A stretch of DNA of 64,000 nt from Crossiella cryophila (GTDB lineage Bacteria > Actinomycetota > Actinomycetes > Mycobacteriales > Pseudonocardiaceae), in the NCBI RefSeq assembly GCF_014204915.1, contig NZ_JACHMH010000001.1, forward strand, positions 8,147,501-8,211,500, given 5' to 3'. Shown here in pieces: positions 8,487-17,399 of this stretch. The translations under genes and the position numbers were made by a program. A model generated the notes under the pieces. It did not search any database. It saw only the letters and a program-made list of their open reading frames with translations, and was not told where the DNA came from. The first letter of the stretch is position 1, and every line of letters begins with the position of its first letter.

Positions 8487-9310
8487 CCACCACCACCCGG
8501 ACCAGGGCCAGCCACCGGAGCACCGCGCTGGGCATCGGCCTGCGCCGAGGAGTGCTGGAACTGAAGCAGTTCCTGCGGCAGAAGGACACCGTGATCTTCA
8601 CGTTCTCCTTCCCGCTGCTGATGACCGTGCTCTTCGGCGCGATCTTCCAGCGCAAACTGCCCGGCACCGACGTCGACTTCACCCAGTACTTCCTGGCCGG
8701 CATGGTCGCCACCGGCATCATGGGCACCACGTTCGTGCTGCTGGCCGTGGGCATCGCCCTGGAGCGCGACGACGGCACGCTGAAACGCCTGCGCGCCATG
8801 CCGATGCCACTGAGCGCCTACTTCATCGGCAAGACCGTGCTGGTGCTGGTGGCCTCGATCGCGCAAACCGTGCTGCTGCTGGTCTTCGGCTCGCTGTTCT
8901 TCGGCCTGACCATGCCCGCCACCGCCGGGAAATGGCTCACCCTCGGCTGGGTGCTGCTGCTCGGCGTGATCGCCTGCACCCTGCTCGGGGTGGCGATGAG
9001 CGCGGTGCCGCGCAGCGGGCGCAGTGCCGCCGCCGTGGTGATGCCGATCTTCGTGGTGCTGCAGTTCATCTCCGGGGTGTTCTTCGTCTTCACCGAACTG
9101 CCGGGGCCGGTGCAGGCCGTCGGCGGGGTGTTCCCGCTGAAGTGGCTCAGCCAGGGCCTGCGCTCGGTGTTCCTGCCCGAGGAGCTGCAACGGATGGAAC
9201 CCACCGGATCGTGGGACCACCCTGGCATCGCGATCGTGTTGGCACTCTGGATCGTGGCCGGTCTCGTACTCTCGGTGGCGACGTTCCGCTGGCAGCGCGC
9301 GCGGAGCTGA
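8483..9310 (+). CDS. ABC-2 type transporter permease
   Basis: 275 residues starting in the ATGA overlap with the ATPase gene. I count about six hydrophobic segments, for example FTFSFPLLMTVLFGAIF, VLVLVASIAQTVLLLVFGSLFF, LGVIACTLLGVAMSAV and IVLALWIVAGLVLSV. The N-terminal ELKQFLRQKDTVIFTFSFP and the internal LERDDGTLKRLRAMPM are typical of ABC2_membrane permeases. With the preceding ATPase it should form a homodimer-type exporter in the cytoplasmic membrane. Substrate unknown. Confidence 0.9.
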   Translation: MTTTTRTRASHRSTALGIGLRRGVLELKQFLRQKDTVIFTFSFPLLMTVLFGAIFQRKLPGTDVDFTQYFLAGMVATGIMGTTFVLLAVGIALERDDGTLKRLRAMPMPLSAYFIGKTVLVLVASIAQTVLLLVFGSLFFGLTMPATAGKWLTLGWVLLLGVIACTLLGVAMSAVPRSGRSAAAVVMPIFVVLQFISGVFFVFTELPGPVQAVGGVFPLKWLSQGLRSVFLPEELQRMEPTGSWDHPGIAIVLALWIVAGLVLSVATFRWQRARS

Positions 9311-9334
9311 CCGCGGCAGGACAGGGAGGGACCG

Positions 9335-10483
9335 ATGGCCGCCCCAGGGGAACAGGCCTGGCAGTGGCACGCCGTGCAGGCGCTGGTGCTGCTGCTGATC
9401 GCGGGCCTGTTCCCGGTGGTGGAGGCGCCGTGGTGGGGTTATCCGCTGCTGGCCGCGGCCTGGCTCTGGTACCTGGTGCTCGGCGCGCCCGCGGTGCGCA
9501 CCGGACCGGTCTCCACCCCCGGCAGCCTGGTCTACCTGCTCGGCGCCATCCCGCTGCAGGCCGCGCTGGTACTGGCCTCCCCGATCGCGCTGGTCCTGCT
9601 GCCCGACCTGTTCGCCCAGGTGTACTGGCTGGTCAGGCAGTTGTGGCTGGCCAACCTGGCGGTCGCGGTGACCACCGTGCTCAGCGGCTTCGCGGTCGTG
9701 GAGCACTTCGGCTGGAGTCAGCTGGCCATCCTCGGCTCGCTGCTGGGGGTGGCGGGCTGCCTGCCGGCCACGATCGGGCTCGGCGTGCTGTCCCGGCGGC
9801 TCATCGAGGCGGCCCAGGCCAGGGAACGGCTCAACCGGGAACTGCGCCAGGTGCGCTCCGAACTGCACACCGCCTACCACCGCGAGGGCGAACGGGCCGA
9901 GCGGGAACGGCTCGCGCACGACATCCACGACACCCTGGCCCAGGGCTTCACCAGCCTGGTGATGCTCATCCAGACCGCGGACGCCCTGGTCACCGCCGAC
10001 CCGGACCGGGCGCGGGACCAGTTGCGGCTGGCCGAGCGCACCGCGCGGCAGAACCTGGCCGAGGCGCGGGCGCTGGTCACCGACCTGATGCCGGCCGCGC
10101 TGCGTGATTCCACGCTCAGCGAGGTGATCTGCCGCCTGGTCCGCCAGCTCGCCGAGGAACTGGGCGTGCCGCACGAGGTCACCGTGCACGGCCAGCCAGC
10201 CGACCTGGCCCCGGCCACCGAGGCGGTGCTGGTGCGCACCGCCCAGGAGGCACTGGCCAACATCGCCAAACACGCCGCGCCCGGCCGGGTGACGGCCAGA
10301 CTGATCTTCACCGCGGACGGCAGCGTGCTGGAGATCATCGACGACGGGCGCGGCTTCGACCCGGCCGAGGCCACCGGCTTCGGCCTGCCGGGCATGCGGG
10401 CCAGACTGGAACGGATCGGGGGCAGCGTGCACATCCACAGCGACCACGGGCAGGGCACCACCGTGCGGATCACCGCGCCATGA
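9335..10483 (+). CDS. Sensor histidine kinase, NarL/DesK type (HisKA_3)
   Basis: 382 residues; the ATG follows GGGAGGGACCG. The first 155 residues hold about five transmembrane segments with short loops, the intramembrane-sensing layout of kinases that watch envelope stress or transporter activity. A coiled linker (about 157-185) leads to the HisKA_3 H-box ERLAHDIHDTLAQG, phospho-acceptor His198. The ATPase domain has an N-box (EALANIAKHA) and G-box (IIDDGRGFDP, GFGLPGMRARLERIGG). It overlaps the response regulator by 4 nt and probably controls the upstream exporter. Confidence 0.92.
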   Translation: MAAPGEQAWQWHAVQALVLLLIAGLFPVVEAPWWGYPLLAAAWLWYLVLGAPAVRTGPVSTPGSLVYLLGAIPLQAALVLASPIALVLLPDLFAQVYWLVRQLWLANLAVAVTTVLSGFAVVEHFGWSQLAILGSLLGVAGCLPATIGLGVLSRRLIEAAQARERLNRELRQVRSELHTAYHREGERAERERLAHDIHDTLAQGFTSLVMLIQTADALVTADPDRARDQLRLAERTARQNLAEARALVTDLMPAALRDSTLSEVICRLVRQLAEELGVPHEVTVHGQPADLAPATEAVLVRTAQEALANIAKHAAPGRVTARLIFTADGSVLEIIDDGRGFDPAEATGFGLPGMRARLERIGGSVHIHSDHGQGTTVRITAP

Positions 10484-11109
10484 CCGGGCGGGCGATCCGG
10501 GTGCTGCTGGCCGATGACCACCCGGTGGTGCGCGAGGGCTTGCGCGGCATGCTGTCCCTGGCTGGGGACATCGACGTGGTCGGCGAGGCCGCCGGTGGCG
10601 CGGAGGCGATCGAGCTGGCCGGCCGGCTGCGCCCGGACGTGGTGCTGATGGACCTGCGCATGCCCGACCTGGACGGGGCCACCGCGACCTCGCGGATCAC
10701 CGCCGAACTGCCCGGGGTGCGGGTGCTGATCCTGACCACCTACGACGCCGACCGGGACATCGTGCACGCGGTGGAGGCCGGGGCCGCCGGCTACCTGCTC
10801 AAGGACACGCCGCGGGCCGAGCTGACCGACGCGGTGCGCGCCGCCGCCCGCGGCGAGACCGTGCTGACCCCGACGGTGGCCACCAAACTCCTAAGCCACC
10901 TGCGCGCCCCGGCGGCCGAGACGCTGACCGCGCGGGAGGTGCAGGTGCTGCGCCTAGTGGCCCAGGGCTGCACCAACGCCGAGATCGGCCGCCAGCTCAC
11001 CATCGGCGAGGCCACCGTCAAAAGCCACCTGATCAAGATCTTCGGCAAACTCGGCGTAGACGACCGAACCGCCGCCGTCACCACCGCAATGTCCCGCGGC
11101 ATCCTCTGA
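10480..11109 (+). CDS. Response regulator, NarL/LuxR type
   Basis: 209 residues, ATGA overlap with the kinase. The receiver is intact: acidic pocket LLADDH near residues 9-14, phospho-acceptor Asp58 in VVLMDLRMPD, switch Thr in ILTTYD, Lys in YLLKDTP. A LuxR-type helix-turn-helix follows (LTAREVQVLRLVAQGCTNAEIGRQL, ATVKSHLIKIFGKLGV). It is the cognate partner of the preceding kinase. Repeat cluster A begins 20 nt after its stop. The intact receiver contrasts with the two degenerate ones elsewhere in the window. Confidence 0.94.
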   Translation: MTGRAIRVLLADDHPVVREGLRGMLSLAGDIDVVGEAAGGAEAIELAGRLRPDVVLMDLRMPDLDGATATSRITAELPGVRVLILTTYDADRDIVHAVEAGAAGYLLKDTPRAELTDAVRAAARGETVLTPTVATKLLSHLRAPAAETLTAREVQVLRLVAQGCTNAEIGRQLTIGEATVKSHLIKIFGKLGVDDRTAAVTTAMSRGIL

Positions 11110-11129
11110 CCCCACAGTTCCCACACGGC

Positions 11130-11315
11130 GTGTTGGCCGTTCTCGTACGGTGTGTTGGCCGTAATGGACGGTGTCTTGGCCGTTCTGGACGGAGTGTTGG
11201 CCGTTGTGGACGGCGTCTTGGCCGTTGTGGGCGGCGTCTTGGCCGAAGAGGCGTACCAGTTCGGCCAACACTGGGTACGAGAACGGCCAACACACCGTAC
11301 GACAACGGCCAACAC
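11130..11315. repeat. Repeat cluster A: six direct then three inverted 21-22 bp units
   Basis: Direct units of the form GTGTTGGCCGTTCTCGTACG start at 11130, 11152, 11173, 11194, 11215 and 11236. Inverted units ending in CGGCCAACAC finish at 11271, 11293 and 11315. Later direct copies drift (GTCTTGGCC, TGGACGG). The cluster fills the gap between the 3' ends of the response regulator and the convergent EstB-like gene. The RNA from either strand could fold into a long stem, so a bidirectional terminator role is plausible. Confidence 0.85.
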
Positions 11316-11346
11316 GCTGGCGGGGGGCGGTGGACCGGGTGGTTCA

Positions 11347-12483
11347 GTGTGTTGTGCGGGCGGCCTCTACGCAGGTGCGCAGCAGGTCGGTGTTCTCCGC
11401 CGCGGCGCCGCCGGGGTAGGCGTAGCGGCGGCGGTTGTAGCCGTAGGCCAGGCCGCTGCGCGGATCGGCGAGGGACAGGCTGCCCGCGGCGCCGCTGTGT
11501 CCGAAGGCGCCCTGTCCCAGGAACGGGTAGAACTCGGTCACGGCGCTGAAGCCCAGCCCGAAAGCCTTGTGCACGCGCGAGACCACGTCGTAGCCGATGG
11601 ACTGGATCTGCGCGAATTCCGCCATGGTGTCCGGTTTCAGCAGCGGTGGCCTGCCGTCGAACCCGGTGCTGGCCGCCGCGTACATACCGGCCAGGCCGCG
11701 GGCCGAGGCGACCCCGCCCGCGGAGGCCTGGCCCTGCGCGCGGACGATCCGCTGGTTGGGGAAGTCCCACAGTTCGGGTGCGTCGGTGCGATGGGTGTTG
11801 AACGCGATCGCGGCCAGGCTCTCCGGCCCGGAGTCCCAGTCGTCGATCTCGGCCTGCTGTTCCGGGGTCGGCAGCATCGGCAACGTGGTCACGAACCGCG
11901 GCTCCAGCTCCTCCGGCAGTCCCAGGTGGAAGTCGAGGCCGTAGGGCGCCCGGATCCGCTCCTCGAACAGCTCCTGGATGCTCTGCCCGGTCACCCGGCG
12001 CACCACCTCGCCGGCCAGCGCGCCGATCACCCACGCGTGGTAGCCGTAGGCTGTGCCCGGCCGCCAGTACGGCCGCTGATCCGCCATCCGGGCCGCGATC
12101 AGCCGGTCGTCGGCCAGCTCGGCCAGGCTGAACCCGGCGTCCGCGCCGACCACCCCGGCGCGGTGCGCGAGCACCTCCCGCAGCGTGATGTCCCGCTTGC
12201 CCTGCGCCGCGAACTCCGGCCAGTAGTGGCTGACCCGCTGGTCGGGGTCGAGCACGCCGTCCTGCACCAGCAGGGCCACGACGAGGGACATCGCCCCCTT
12301 CGTGGCGGAGAAGACCCCGGTGAGCGTGTCGGCGGTGAACCCGGGGCCCGACCACAGGTCCACGACCTTCTCGCCGCGCACGTAGGCGACCAGCTGGCCC
12401 GCGTAGTCCGCCCGTTCCCCGGCGACGACCTTCGCGAACTCCGCGCCCACGCTCTCGTACCCCGCCGCGACCGTGCCGTGCAT
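11347..12483 (-). CDS. Serine hydrolase of the EstB/class C beta-lactamase family
   Basis: 378 residues from the ATG at 12483, which follows GGAGGAACCAC; an upstream in-frame ATG at 12522 has no such site. The catalytic SATK tetrad gives Ser59 and Lys62, and the Tyr motif lies in the YGYHAW region. Family members are esterases, D-aminopeptidases or beta-lactamase-like enzymes. No signal peptide is visible, so a cytoplasmic esterase is more likely than a secreted beta-lactamase. It is transcribed in the same direction as the LAP operon but lies 79 nt beyond the last LAP gene, so membership in that operon is possible but unproven. Confidence 0.85.
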
Positions 12484-12562
12484 GTGGTTCCTCCTCCGAC
12501 CCCTATGACTCGCGGTCAACATAACCTGGCGCGCCAGCCTTTTCAGGTCGAAGCGAGGGCTC

Positions 12563-13519
12563 TCACCTGCGAGTTTGCTCCGAGAGCAATTCGGGCGGGG
12601 TGCCGTAGCGGCGTTCGTCGGCGTACAGCAGCGCGAGGGCGAGCCGTCGGGAGACCGGGGTGGGCAGCAGGGCGACCAGTCGGGGCAGCAGGTGCGCGCC
12701 CGCGGTGTCCACCGCGAGCATGGCCACCAGCAGCGCGCCCAGGGTGTGCCGGTCGGCGGTGGTGATCAGGGCGGCGGCCGGGCCGGTGATGGCCGCCCGG
12801 AGTTCGCGCAGCGCGGCGACCGCCCCGGCCGGGCCGTGCGCGCGGACCTGCAGGCGCAGCAGGTTGAACGCGTTGTCGGCGCGGTCGCGCTGGTAGGAGA
12901 GCTGGTCGTGGCCGATCTCCAGCAGTGCCAGCCAGTGCCGCAGCAGCGCGGTCAGCTCGGGCGCGGGCCGGGTGCCGCGGATGCGGTGCAGCACCGCCCA
13001 AAGGAGGTGGATGTCGCTGGAGCGGTCGTAGGTGAGGCGCAGCAGGTGTTCCGGGTCGGGTTCGGTCTCGCCGAGCAGCAGCCGGGATTCGGCGCGGAAG
13101 TAGCCGTCCAGGGCGGTCACGGCCGCGTCGGTGTCCGGGCCGGACAGGCCGTGTTCGGCCAGGGCGATCGCCAGGCTCTCCCGCCAGGCCGGATCGGCCT
13201 CGGTGACGCCGGCGCGCTGGGCCGCCTCGAAGGCCAGATCTCCTTGGTAGACCAGGGTTTCCAGGCGGATCAGCAGTGGCTGCACGGCCTGGGCGGCGGC
13301 CCGGTCGTAGCCGGCCAGCCGGACCAGGAACTCCGACATGGCCACGATCCCGACGGCCTTCTCGATCTCCCGGCCGTGCCCCGGTTCGCCCGGTGGCACC
13401 GGCCGGGCGGCCCTGCCCCGCCGGACCTGGCGCACCCGGCTCACCGTGGACAGTGCCAGCGGCACCAGCACCGGCGCCCCGGCCAGTCCGAGCAGCATGA
13501 CGATTCTCTTGCCCCACAT
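12563..13519 (-). CDS. Unknown protein of the LAP operon, one N-terminal membrane helix
   Basis: 318 residues. The N-terminus MWGKRIVMLLGLAGAPVL is hydrophobic to about residue 25 and followed by basic residues, consistent with a single membrane anchor and a cytoplasmic body. The rest is Ala/Leu/Arg-rich and looks all-helical, with repeated helix pairs such as LALAEHGLSG and ALLVAMLAVDTAG. I recognise no catalytic motif or family. It is the last tightly spaced gene of the leftward operon, 14 nt after the CPBP protease gene. Immunity, export help or scaffolding are guesses from position only. Confidence 0.6.
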   Translation of the reverse strand: MWGKRIVMLLGLAGAPVLVPLALSTVSRVRQVRRGRAARPVPPGEPGHGREIEKAVGIVAMSEFLVRLAGYDRAAAQAVQPLLIRLETLVYQGDLAFEAAQRAGVTEADPAWRESLAIALAEHGLSGPDTDAAVTALDGYFRAESRLLLGETEPDPEHLLRLTYDRSSDIHLLWAVLHRIRGTRPAPELTALLRHWLALLEIGHDQLSYQRDRADNAFNLLRLQVRAHGPAGAVAALRELRAAITGPAAALITTADRHTLGALLVAMLAVDTAGAHLLPRLVALLPTPVSRRLALALLYADERRYGTPPELLSEQTRR

Positions 13520-13533
13520 GGGTTTCTCCCCCT

Positions 13534-14145
13534 CTACTCCCAGTCACTGACGGCGGGTAGCGCCCTGGCCGCCGGGGCGGGTGGGCGTCGTGGCACGGCG
13601 GTGGCCAGGGTCAGGTTGTGCGTGAGATGGCAGGCGATGGCGGCGGCCAGTCCGCCGGTGGCCGCGGCCGCGGTGAACACCGCGCCGGAGGCCAGGTGGT
13701 ACGGCAGTCGGCGCGGGCCGCCGCCGGGCAGGTGCAGCAGGGCGAACCCGGCCAGGGCCAGCCCGGTGGCGGCCGGGGCTGGCAGGCCGAACCGGGTGAG
13801 CAGTTCGGGTGCCCCGGCCCGCCACAGCAGCTCCTCGGCCGCCGCGCACAACGTCAGCCGCGCCAGCTCCCCGCCGGGCAACGCCTTGCCCGCCAACGAC
13901 AACGGCTTCCCGGCCAGCCGGGCCGCGGTCAGCGGCAACACCACCCCGGCCAGCGCGGCCACCACTGTCCACAACAGACCCATTCCGGTCCACTGTGGAC
14001 TGAGCAGGGTCAGCACCGGCAGCGCGCACAGCACGGTGCCCCAGTCGTAGACCGCCGCGCCGTGCCTGCCCAGCCCCCGCCCGAACACCAGCAGCAGCCA
14101 CGGCAGCCCGAGGTGGCCGAGCAGCCCGGCCAGCACGGGCCACAT
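13534..14145 (-). CDS. CPBP-family intramembrane metalloprotease, candidate LAP leader peptidase (E protein)
   Basis: 203 residues, largely hydrophobic, with about five to six predicted membrane helices. The CPBP/CAAX-protease motifs are present: EELLWR (Glu104-Glu105, Arg109), a His at 138 in LLHLPGG, and HLTHN (His173, Asn177). In the plantazolicin cluster the proposed leader-removing enzyme (E) is also of this family, so cleavage of the precursor before the core Arg is the likely job (inference). It starts 2 nt after the dehydrogenase stop, indicating translational coupling. Confidence 0.82.
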   Translation of the reverse strand: MWPVLAGLLGHLGLPWLLLVFGRGLGRHGAAVYDWGTVLCALPVLTLLSPQWTGMGLLWTVVAALAGVVLPLTAARLAGKPLSLAGKALPGGELARLTLCAAAEELLWRAGAPELLTRFGLPAPAATGLALAGFALLHLPGGGPRRLPYHLASGAVFTAAAATGGLAAAIACHLTHNLTLATAVPRRPPAPAARALPAVSDWE

Positions 14146-14147
14146 CG

Positions 14148-14978
14148 CTAGCCCGCCGGGGGTGTGCCGATCAGCACCACGTACACCGGCGCGTCGTCCA
14201 CCCCGTTGTGGTCGGGCAGCAGCGCGGTCAGCGGATCATCGTCGAAGCCGCCGATCAGCCTGCTCGGCAGCCCGTAACCGGTGGCGACCAGGAGCAGATT
14301 CTGCGCCAGGTGCCCGGATTCCATCAGCACGAACCGCAGCGAGCGCTGCCCGTACTTGAACCGGGACCGCCAGAAACTGGCGGAGAGGATCAGGCCGAAG
14401 GCGGCCTGCCCGGACATCTCGGCCTGGTTGCCGCAGTTGTCGAAGGCGTCCAGGTCGACCTCACCCAGGTCGGCCAGCACCCCGCGGAACGGATCGAAGT
14501 GGTAGAGCCCCGGCCGCACCCCGGTGACCCGCCTGGCCACCACGTACAGGTCGAGGGGGTAGAGCGCGCCGCCGGAGGGGGTGGGCCGGAAGCCCTGGTG
14601 TCCCTGCCACCGGTTGATCCCATAGGTGCGCTGGAGCACCCCGGCCAGCACGTCCAGGCCGACCTCGCCGCCGCCGAAACCCTTGGCGCTGCGCCGGGAA
14701 TCCAGTACCCGGGCCAGATCGGCGGTCAGCGGCGCGGGTTCGGGTAGCGGCACGGTCGGTCGGCTGGCGTACCAGCGGCCGGAGCGGGCGGCCATCTCCC
14801 GCAGCTCGGCCGACTGTTCGAGGGCGACCACGCCCGGCACGTCCCATGGCAGGGAGGCGTTGTAGAGCTTGGACGCCTGGAAGTAGTTCTCCGCCGGGTC
14901 GTCGACGCCGGGCACACCGTCGGTGTAGACGATATCCAGGACGTTGGAACCGTGGATGCTGCTGTCGGTCACGGACAT
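14148..14978 (-). CDS. SagB-type FMN-dependent azoline dehydrogenase (LAP B protein)
   Basis: 276 residues. Nitroreductase-fold features of SagB/ThcOx proteins are visible: LDSRRSAKGFGGGEVGLDVLAGVLQRTYG near residues 90-115, the PSGGALYPLDLYVVARRV region for FMN binding near 135-155, and the C-terminal LMESGHLAQNLLLVATGYGL. These enzymes oxidise thiazolines and oxazolines to azoles, the second step of LAP maturation. The start follows GGGGGTGA. It sits between the YcaO gene (11 nt gap) and the protease gene (2 nt gap), the same C-D-B-E order as in the plantazolicin cluster as I recall it. Confidence 0.9.
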   Translation of the reverse strand: MSVTDSSIHGSNVLDIVYTDGVPGVDDPAENYFQASKLYNASLPWDVPGVVALEQSAELREMAARSGRWYASRPTVPLPEPAPLTADLARVLDSRRSAKGFGGGEVGLDVLAGVLQRTYGINRWQGHQGFRPTPSGGALYPLDLYVVARRVTGVRPGLYHFDPFRGVLADLGEVDLDAFDNCGNQAEMSGQAAFGLILSASFWRSRFKYGQRSLRFVLMESGHLAQNLLLVATGYGLPSRLIGGFDDDPLTALLPDHNGVDDAPVYVVLIGTPPAG

Positions 14979-14989
14979 TCACCCCCAGG

Positions 14990-16357
14990 TCAGGGAAACG
15001 GATGCGGCAGCGGGTTGAGGTGTTCGGTGTCCACCTGGCCGGTCAGGCCGAGTGCGACGGGCAGCTCCCGCAGCCGCCTGCCGCCCAGCATTCGTTGCTG
15101 GAAACCCACATCGAGGGGTTGCAGCTGCGGGGAGAACACCTTCACCACATGCCCACCGGCCTCGCGCACATCGGGGCTGGTGACATCCACCGCGAGCAGG
15201 TCGACGCCCTGTTCGGCCAGGGTGGACACCAGTCCGGACAGGAGCTGTCCCGGGGTGCCGTCGGGCAGTGCGGGCAGTTCGGCCAGGGCGCGCCGGTGCG
15301 GGCTGGCGGTGAGGAATTCGGTGCCGGGCACCATTTCCGCGGAGGTGTAGAGGCCGACGTGGTCCTCGAAGTCGCGCACGGTCTTGTCGTAGTCACCGTG
15401 CGGCGCCACCACCTGGCCCTCGCGTTGCTGGGCCCAGGCCCAGGTGCGGGTGCTGAACGCCTCGAACAGCGTCTTGGCCGCCGCCCGCCGCGGTGAGCCC
15501 GCCGCCGCCGCGCCCAGGCCGATCGGGGCCAGTTCGGAGGCCCGGTTGCGGACCACGCCGAGCATGGCCGGGATGCCGGTGAACACGCTCAGGTCGACCA
15601 GGTGGAAGTCCAGTCCGGACGGGGTGGCGTGCCGCCGGATCAGCTCGGCCAGTGCCGGATCCGAGCCGGGGTCCAGCAGTGGCAGGGACAGCCGGTGGTG
15701 CCAGGCCAGCATGAAGGCGTCCCGCTCGACGAGTTCCAGGATGCCGGAGACCGCCGCCTCCGCCGGGGTGTTGGCGAAGGCCAGCCCGCTGCTGGTGGGG
15801 TAGCCGATCCGGCTGTCGTCGGGCAGGTTGTTGCGCAGGTAGGTCAGCTGCGCGGGCAGCCACACCGGCGCGCCGTCGTGCAGCCGCCGCGATTCGGTCC
15901 ACCACAGCCGGGTGGCCGCGGTGAAGGGCACGTAGGGGAACCCGGTCCGGCCGAACTGCCAGTCCGCGAACAGGGTGAGCTGCGCGGGCTGGAGGCAGGT
16001 CAGGCCGGCGTCGGTGAGTTCCTCGGCACTGCCGTAGCGCAACGCCTCCTCCGGCACCCAGGCCGCGCTGTAGCGCTCCACGCCCTCACCGATCGCGGCC
16101 AGCCTGGCCCCGGTGTGGCTGGCGTCCCAGCCGCCGTTGCCCTTGTTGCAGGGCGCGCCGAGCAGCAGCCGGGAATCGCAGGTCTCGCTGCCCATGGAGT
16201 GCGCGTACAGGTCGTCCACATCGTGCATGCGCTCGTGCACCCGGCGGACGATGCCGGTCAGCGGGGACAGGTAGATCGCCATCGCCGCCTCCGCCTCGGC
16301 GGTGCTGGTCCAGCGATCCGCACCGGCGCCGGGCCGGTAGCCGGTGGCCGAGGTCAT
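14990..16357 (-). CDS. YcaO-domain cyclodehydratase (LAP D protein)
   Basis: 455 residues. YcaO proteins use ATP to activate backbone amides so that Cys, Ser and Thr side chains cyclise to azolines. Visible signs are the GEGVERYSAAW motif near residue 90, FANTPAEAAVSGILELVERDAFMLAWHHRL near 215-245, an AAAKTLFEAFSTRTWAWAQ segment near 290, and a C-terminus ending PLPHPFP. That end fits the PxPxP tail found in YcaO cyclodehydratases of azole-forming systems. The start overlaps the C-protein stop by 4 nt, so the two are made together. Confidence 0.93.
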   Translation of the reverse strand: MTSATGYRPGAGADRWTSTAEAEAAMAIYLSPLTGIVRRVHERMHDVDDLYAHSMGSETCDSRLLLGAPCNKGNGGWDASHTGARLAAIGEGVERYSAAWVPEEALRYGSAEELTDAGLTCLQPAQLTLFADWQFGRTGFPYVPFTAATRLWWTESRRLHDGAPVWLPAQLTYLRNNLPDDSRIGYPTSSGLAFANTPAEAAVSGILELVERDAFMLAWHHRLSLPLLDPGSDPALAELIRRHATPSGLDFHLVDLSVFTGIPAMLGVVRNRASELAPIGLGAAAAGSPRRAAAKTLFEAFSTRTWAWAQQREGQVVAPHGDYDKTVRDFEDHVGLYTSAEMVPGTEFLTASPHRRALAELPALPDGTPGQLLSGLVSTLAEQGVDLLAVDVTSPDVREAGGHVVKVFSPQLQPLDVGFQQRMLGGRRLRELPVALGLTGQVDTEHLNPLPHPFP

Positions 16358-17367
16358 GCCTGCCCCTCCGCTCCGGCCGGGCGCAGCTGGTGGAACCAGA
16401 CCTGCGGATGTCCGGTCTCCCGGCCGGGCGCGCAGCGCGGGCAGCGCGGCACCCGCAGCACCCGGTGCCTGCCCACCCGCAGCCCGGACAGGTCCAGTTC
16501 GACCGTGCTGATCCCGCCGGGCACCAGCTGGGCACTGCGCTCGCCCAGGGCGAGGTACTCCAGCAACCAGTCCAGGACCAGGCCGGTCTGCACCGCGACC
16601 AGGCCGGGCGCGCAGGCGGCGGCGTCCAGGCGCGGGCCGAGCCAGCGGGCCTGGGGCAGTGCCACGGACAGTCCGGTGTCCGGGAACACCGAGGCCCGGC
16701 GCAGCCGGTAGCAGTGGTGGCAGGCGGACTCACCCGGCAGGATCCACGGCCCGACCGTGGCGCGTTCGCCGTCGTAGGGGGTGACCGCCAGCCAGGGGCC
16801 GCGGTCCGGGTCGGCCAGGGCCTGCTCGTTCCAGTCGGCCAGCACCGGATCGTCCTCGTGTTCGCCGACCACCACGGTCACCGCGGCCGGATCGTCCTCA
16901 CCGGCCACCGCCAGTCCCGCCGCGGCGACCTCGGTCCGGATCCGGGTGGCCAGTGCCCCGCCGCCGCTGATCCGCACGGTGGCCGTGCGCAGCCGCTCGG
17001 CGATCACCGCCCGTTCCACGGCCTGGCCGGAGCGCCGCCACAGGCCGAGCACCACCGGGTCGGCGGTGCCGGGCGCGCCGGTCTCGATGAGCAGCCCGGC
17101 CTCGACCAGGTGGTCGATCACCGCGTCCGCGCGGTCCCGCTGGTCCTGGTCCAGGTCGGCGAAGAGCACCGGTTCCAGGACCCCGCCGTCCGTGCGTTCC
17201 AGCAACGCCGCGACCAGCGGCAACAGGCCGGTGCCCGCGCATTTGACCACCGCGTCCCCGGCCCTGACCAGGACATCCTCCCCCGCGGCCAGCACCCGCG
17301 TGCCGGGATCGGTGCGCCAGCTCGCCCGGCTGGCCGAGGCGGATCCGTCCGTGCTCGAACCCTGCAC
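16354..17367 (-). CDS. E1-like precursor-recognition partner of the cyclodehydratase (LAP C protein)
   Basis: 337 residues, GTG start 7 nt after AAGGAGG. The N-terminal 90 residues fit the winged-helix peptide-clamp region (RRE) that binds RiPP leaders. The rest fits an ocin-ThiF-like protein, with a zinc-site candidate pair CHHC near 224 and CPRC near 307. It should bind the leader of the peptide encoded at 18442 and present it to the YcaO partner, with which it overlaps by 4 nt. I see no clear E1 nucleotide-binding GxGxxG, as expected for C proteins that do not adenylate. Confidence 0.85.
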   Translation of the reverse strand: MQGSSTDGSASASRASWRTDPGTRVLAAGEDVLVRAGDAVVKCAGTGLLPLVAALLERTDGGVLEPVLFADLDQDQRDRADAVIDHLVEAGLLIETGAPGTADPVVLGLWRRSGQAVERAVIAERLRTATVRISGGGALATRIRTEVAAAGLAVAGEDDPAAVTVVVGEHEDDPVLADWNEQALADPDRGPWLAVTPYDGERATVGPWILPGESACHHCYRLRRASVFPDTGLSVALPQARWLGPRLDAAACAPGLVAVQTGLVLDWLLEYLALGERSAQLVPGGISTVELDLSGLRVGRHRVLRVPRCPRCAPGRETGHPQVWFHQLRPAGAEGQA

Positions 17368-17399
17368 TGTGAACCTCCTTGAGTACGACGATCGGGTGG

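Noticed and set aside
11130-11549. Frames reading through repeat cluster A that encode seven-residue repeats
   Set aside because: The 21-bp unit keeps frame by arithmetic; the same peptides appear at every cluster and on both strands, and inverted units break the pattern.
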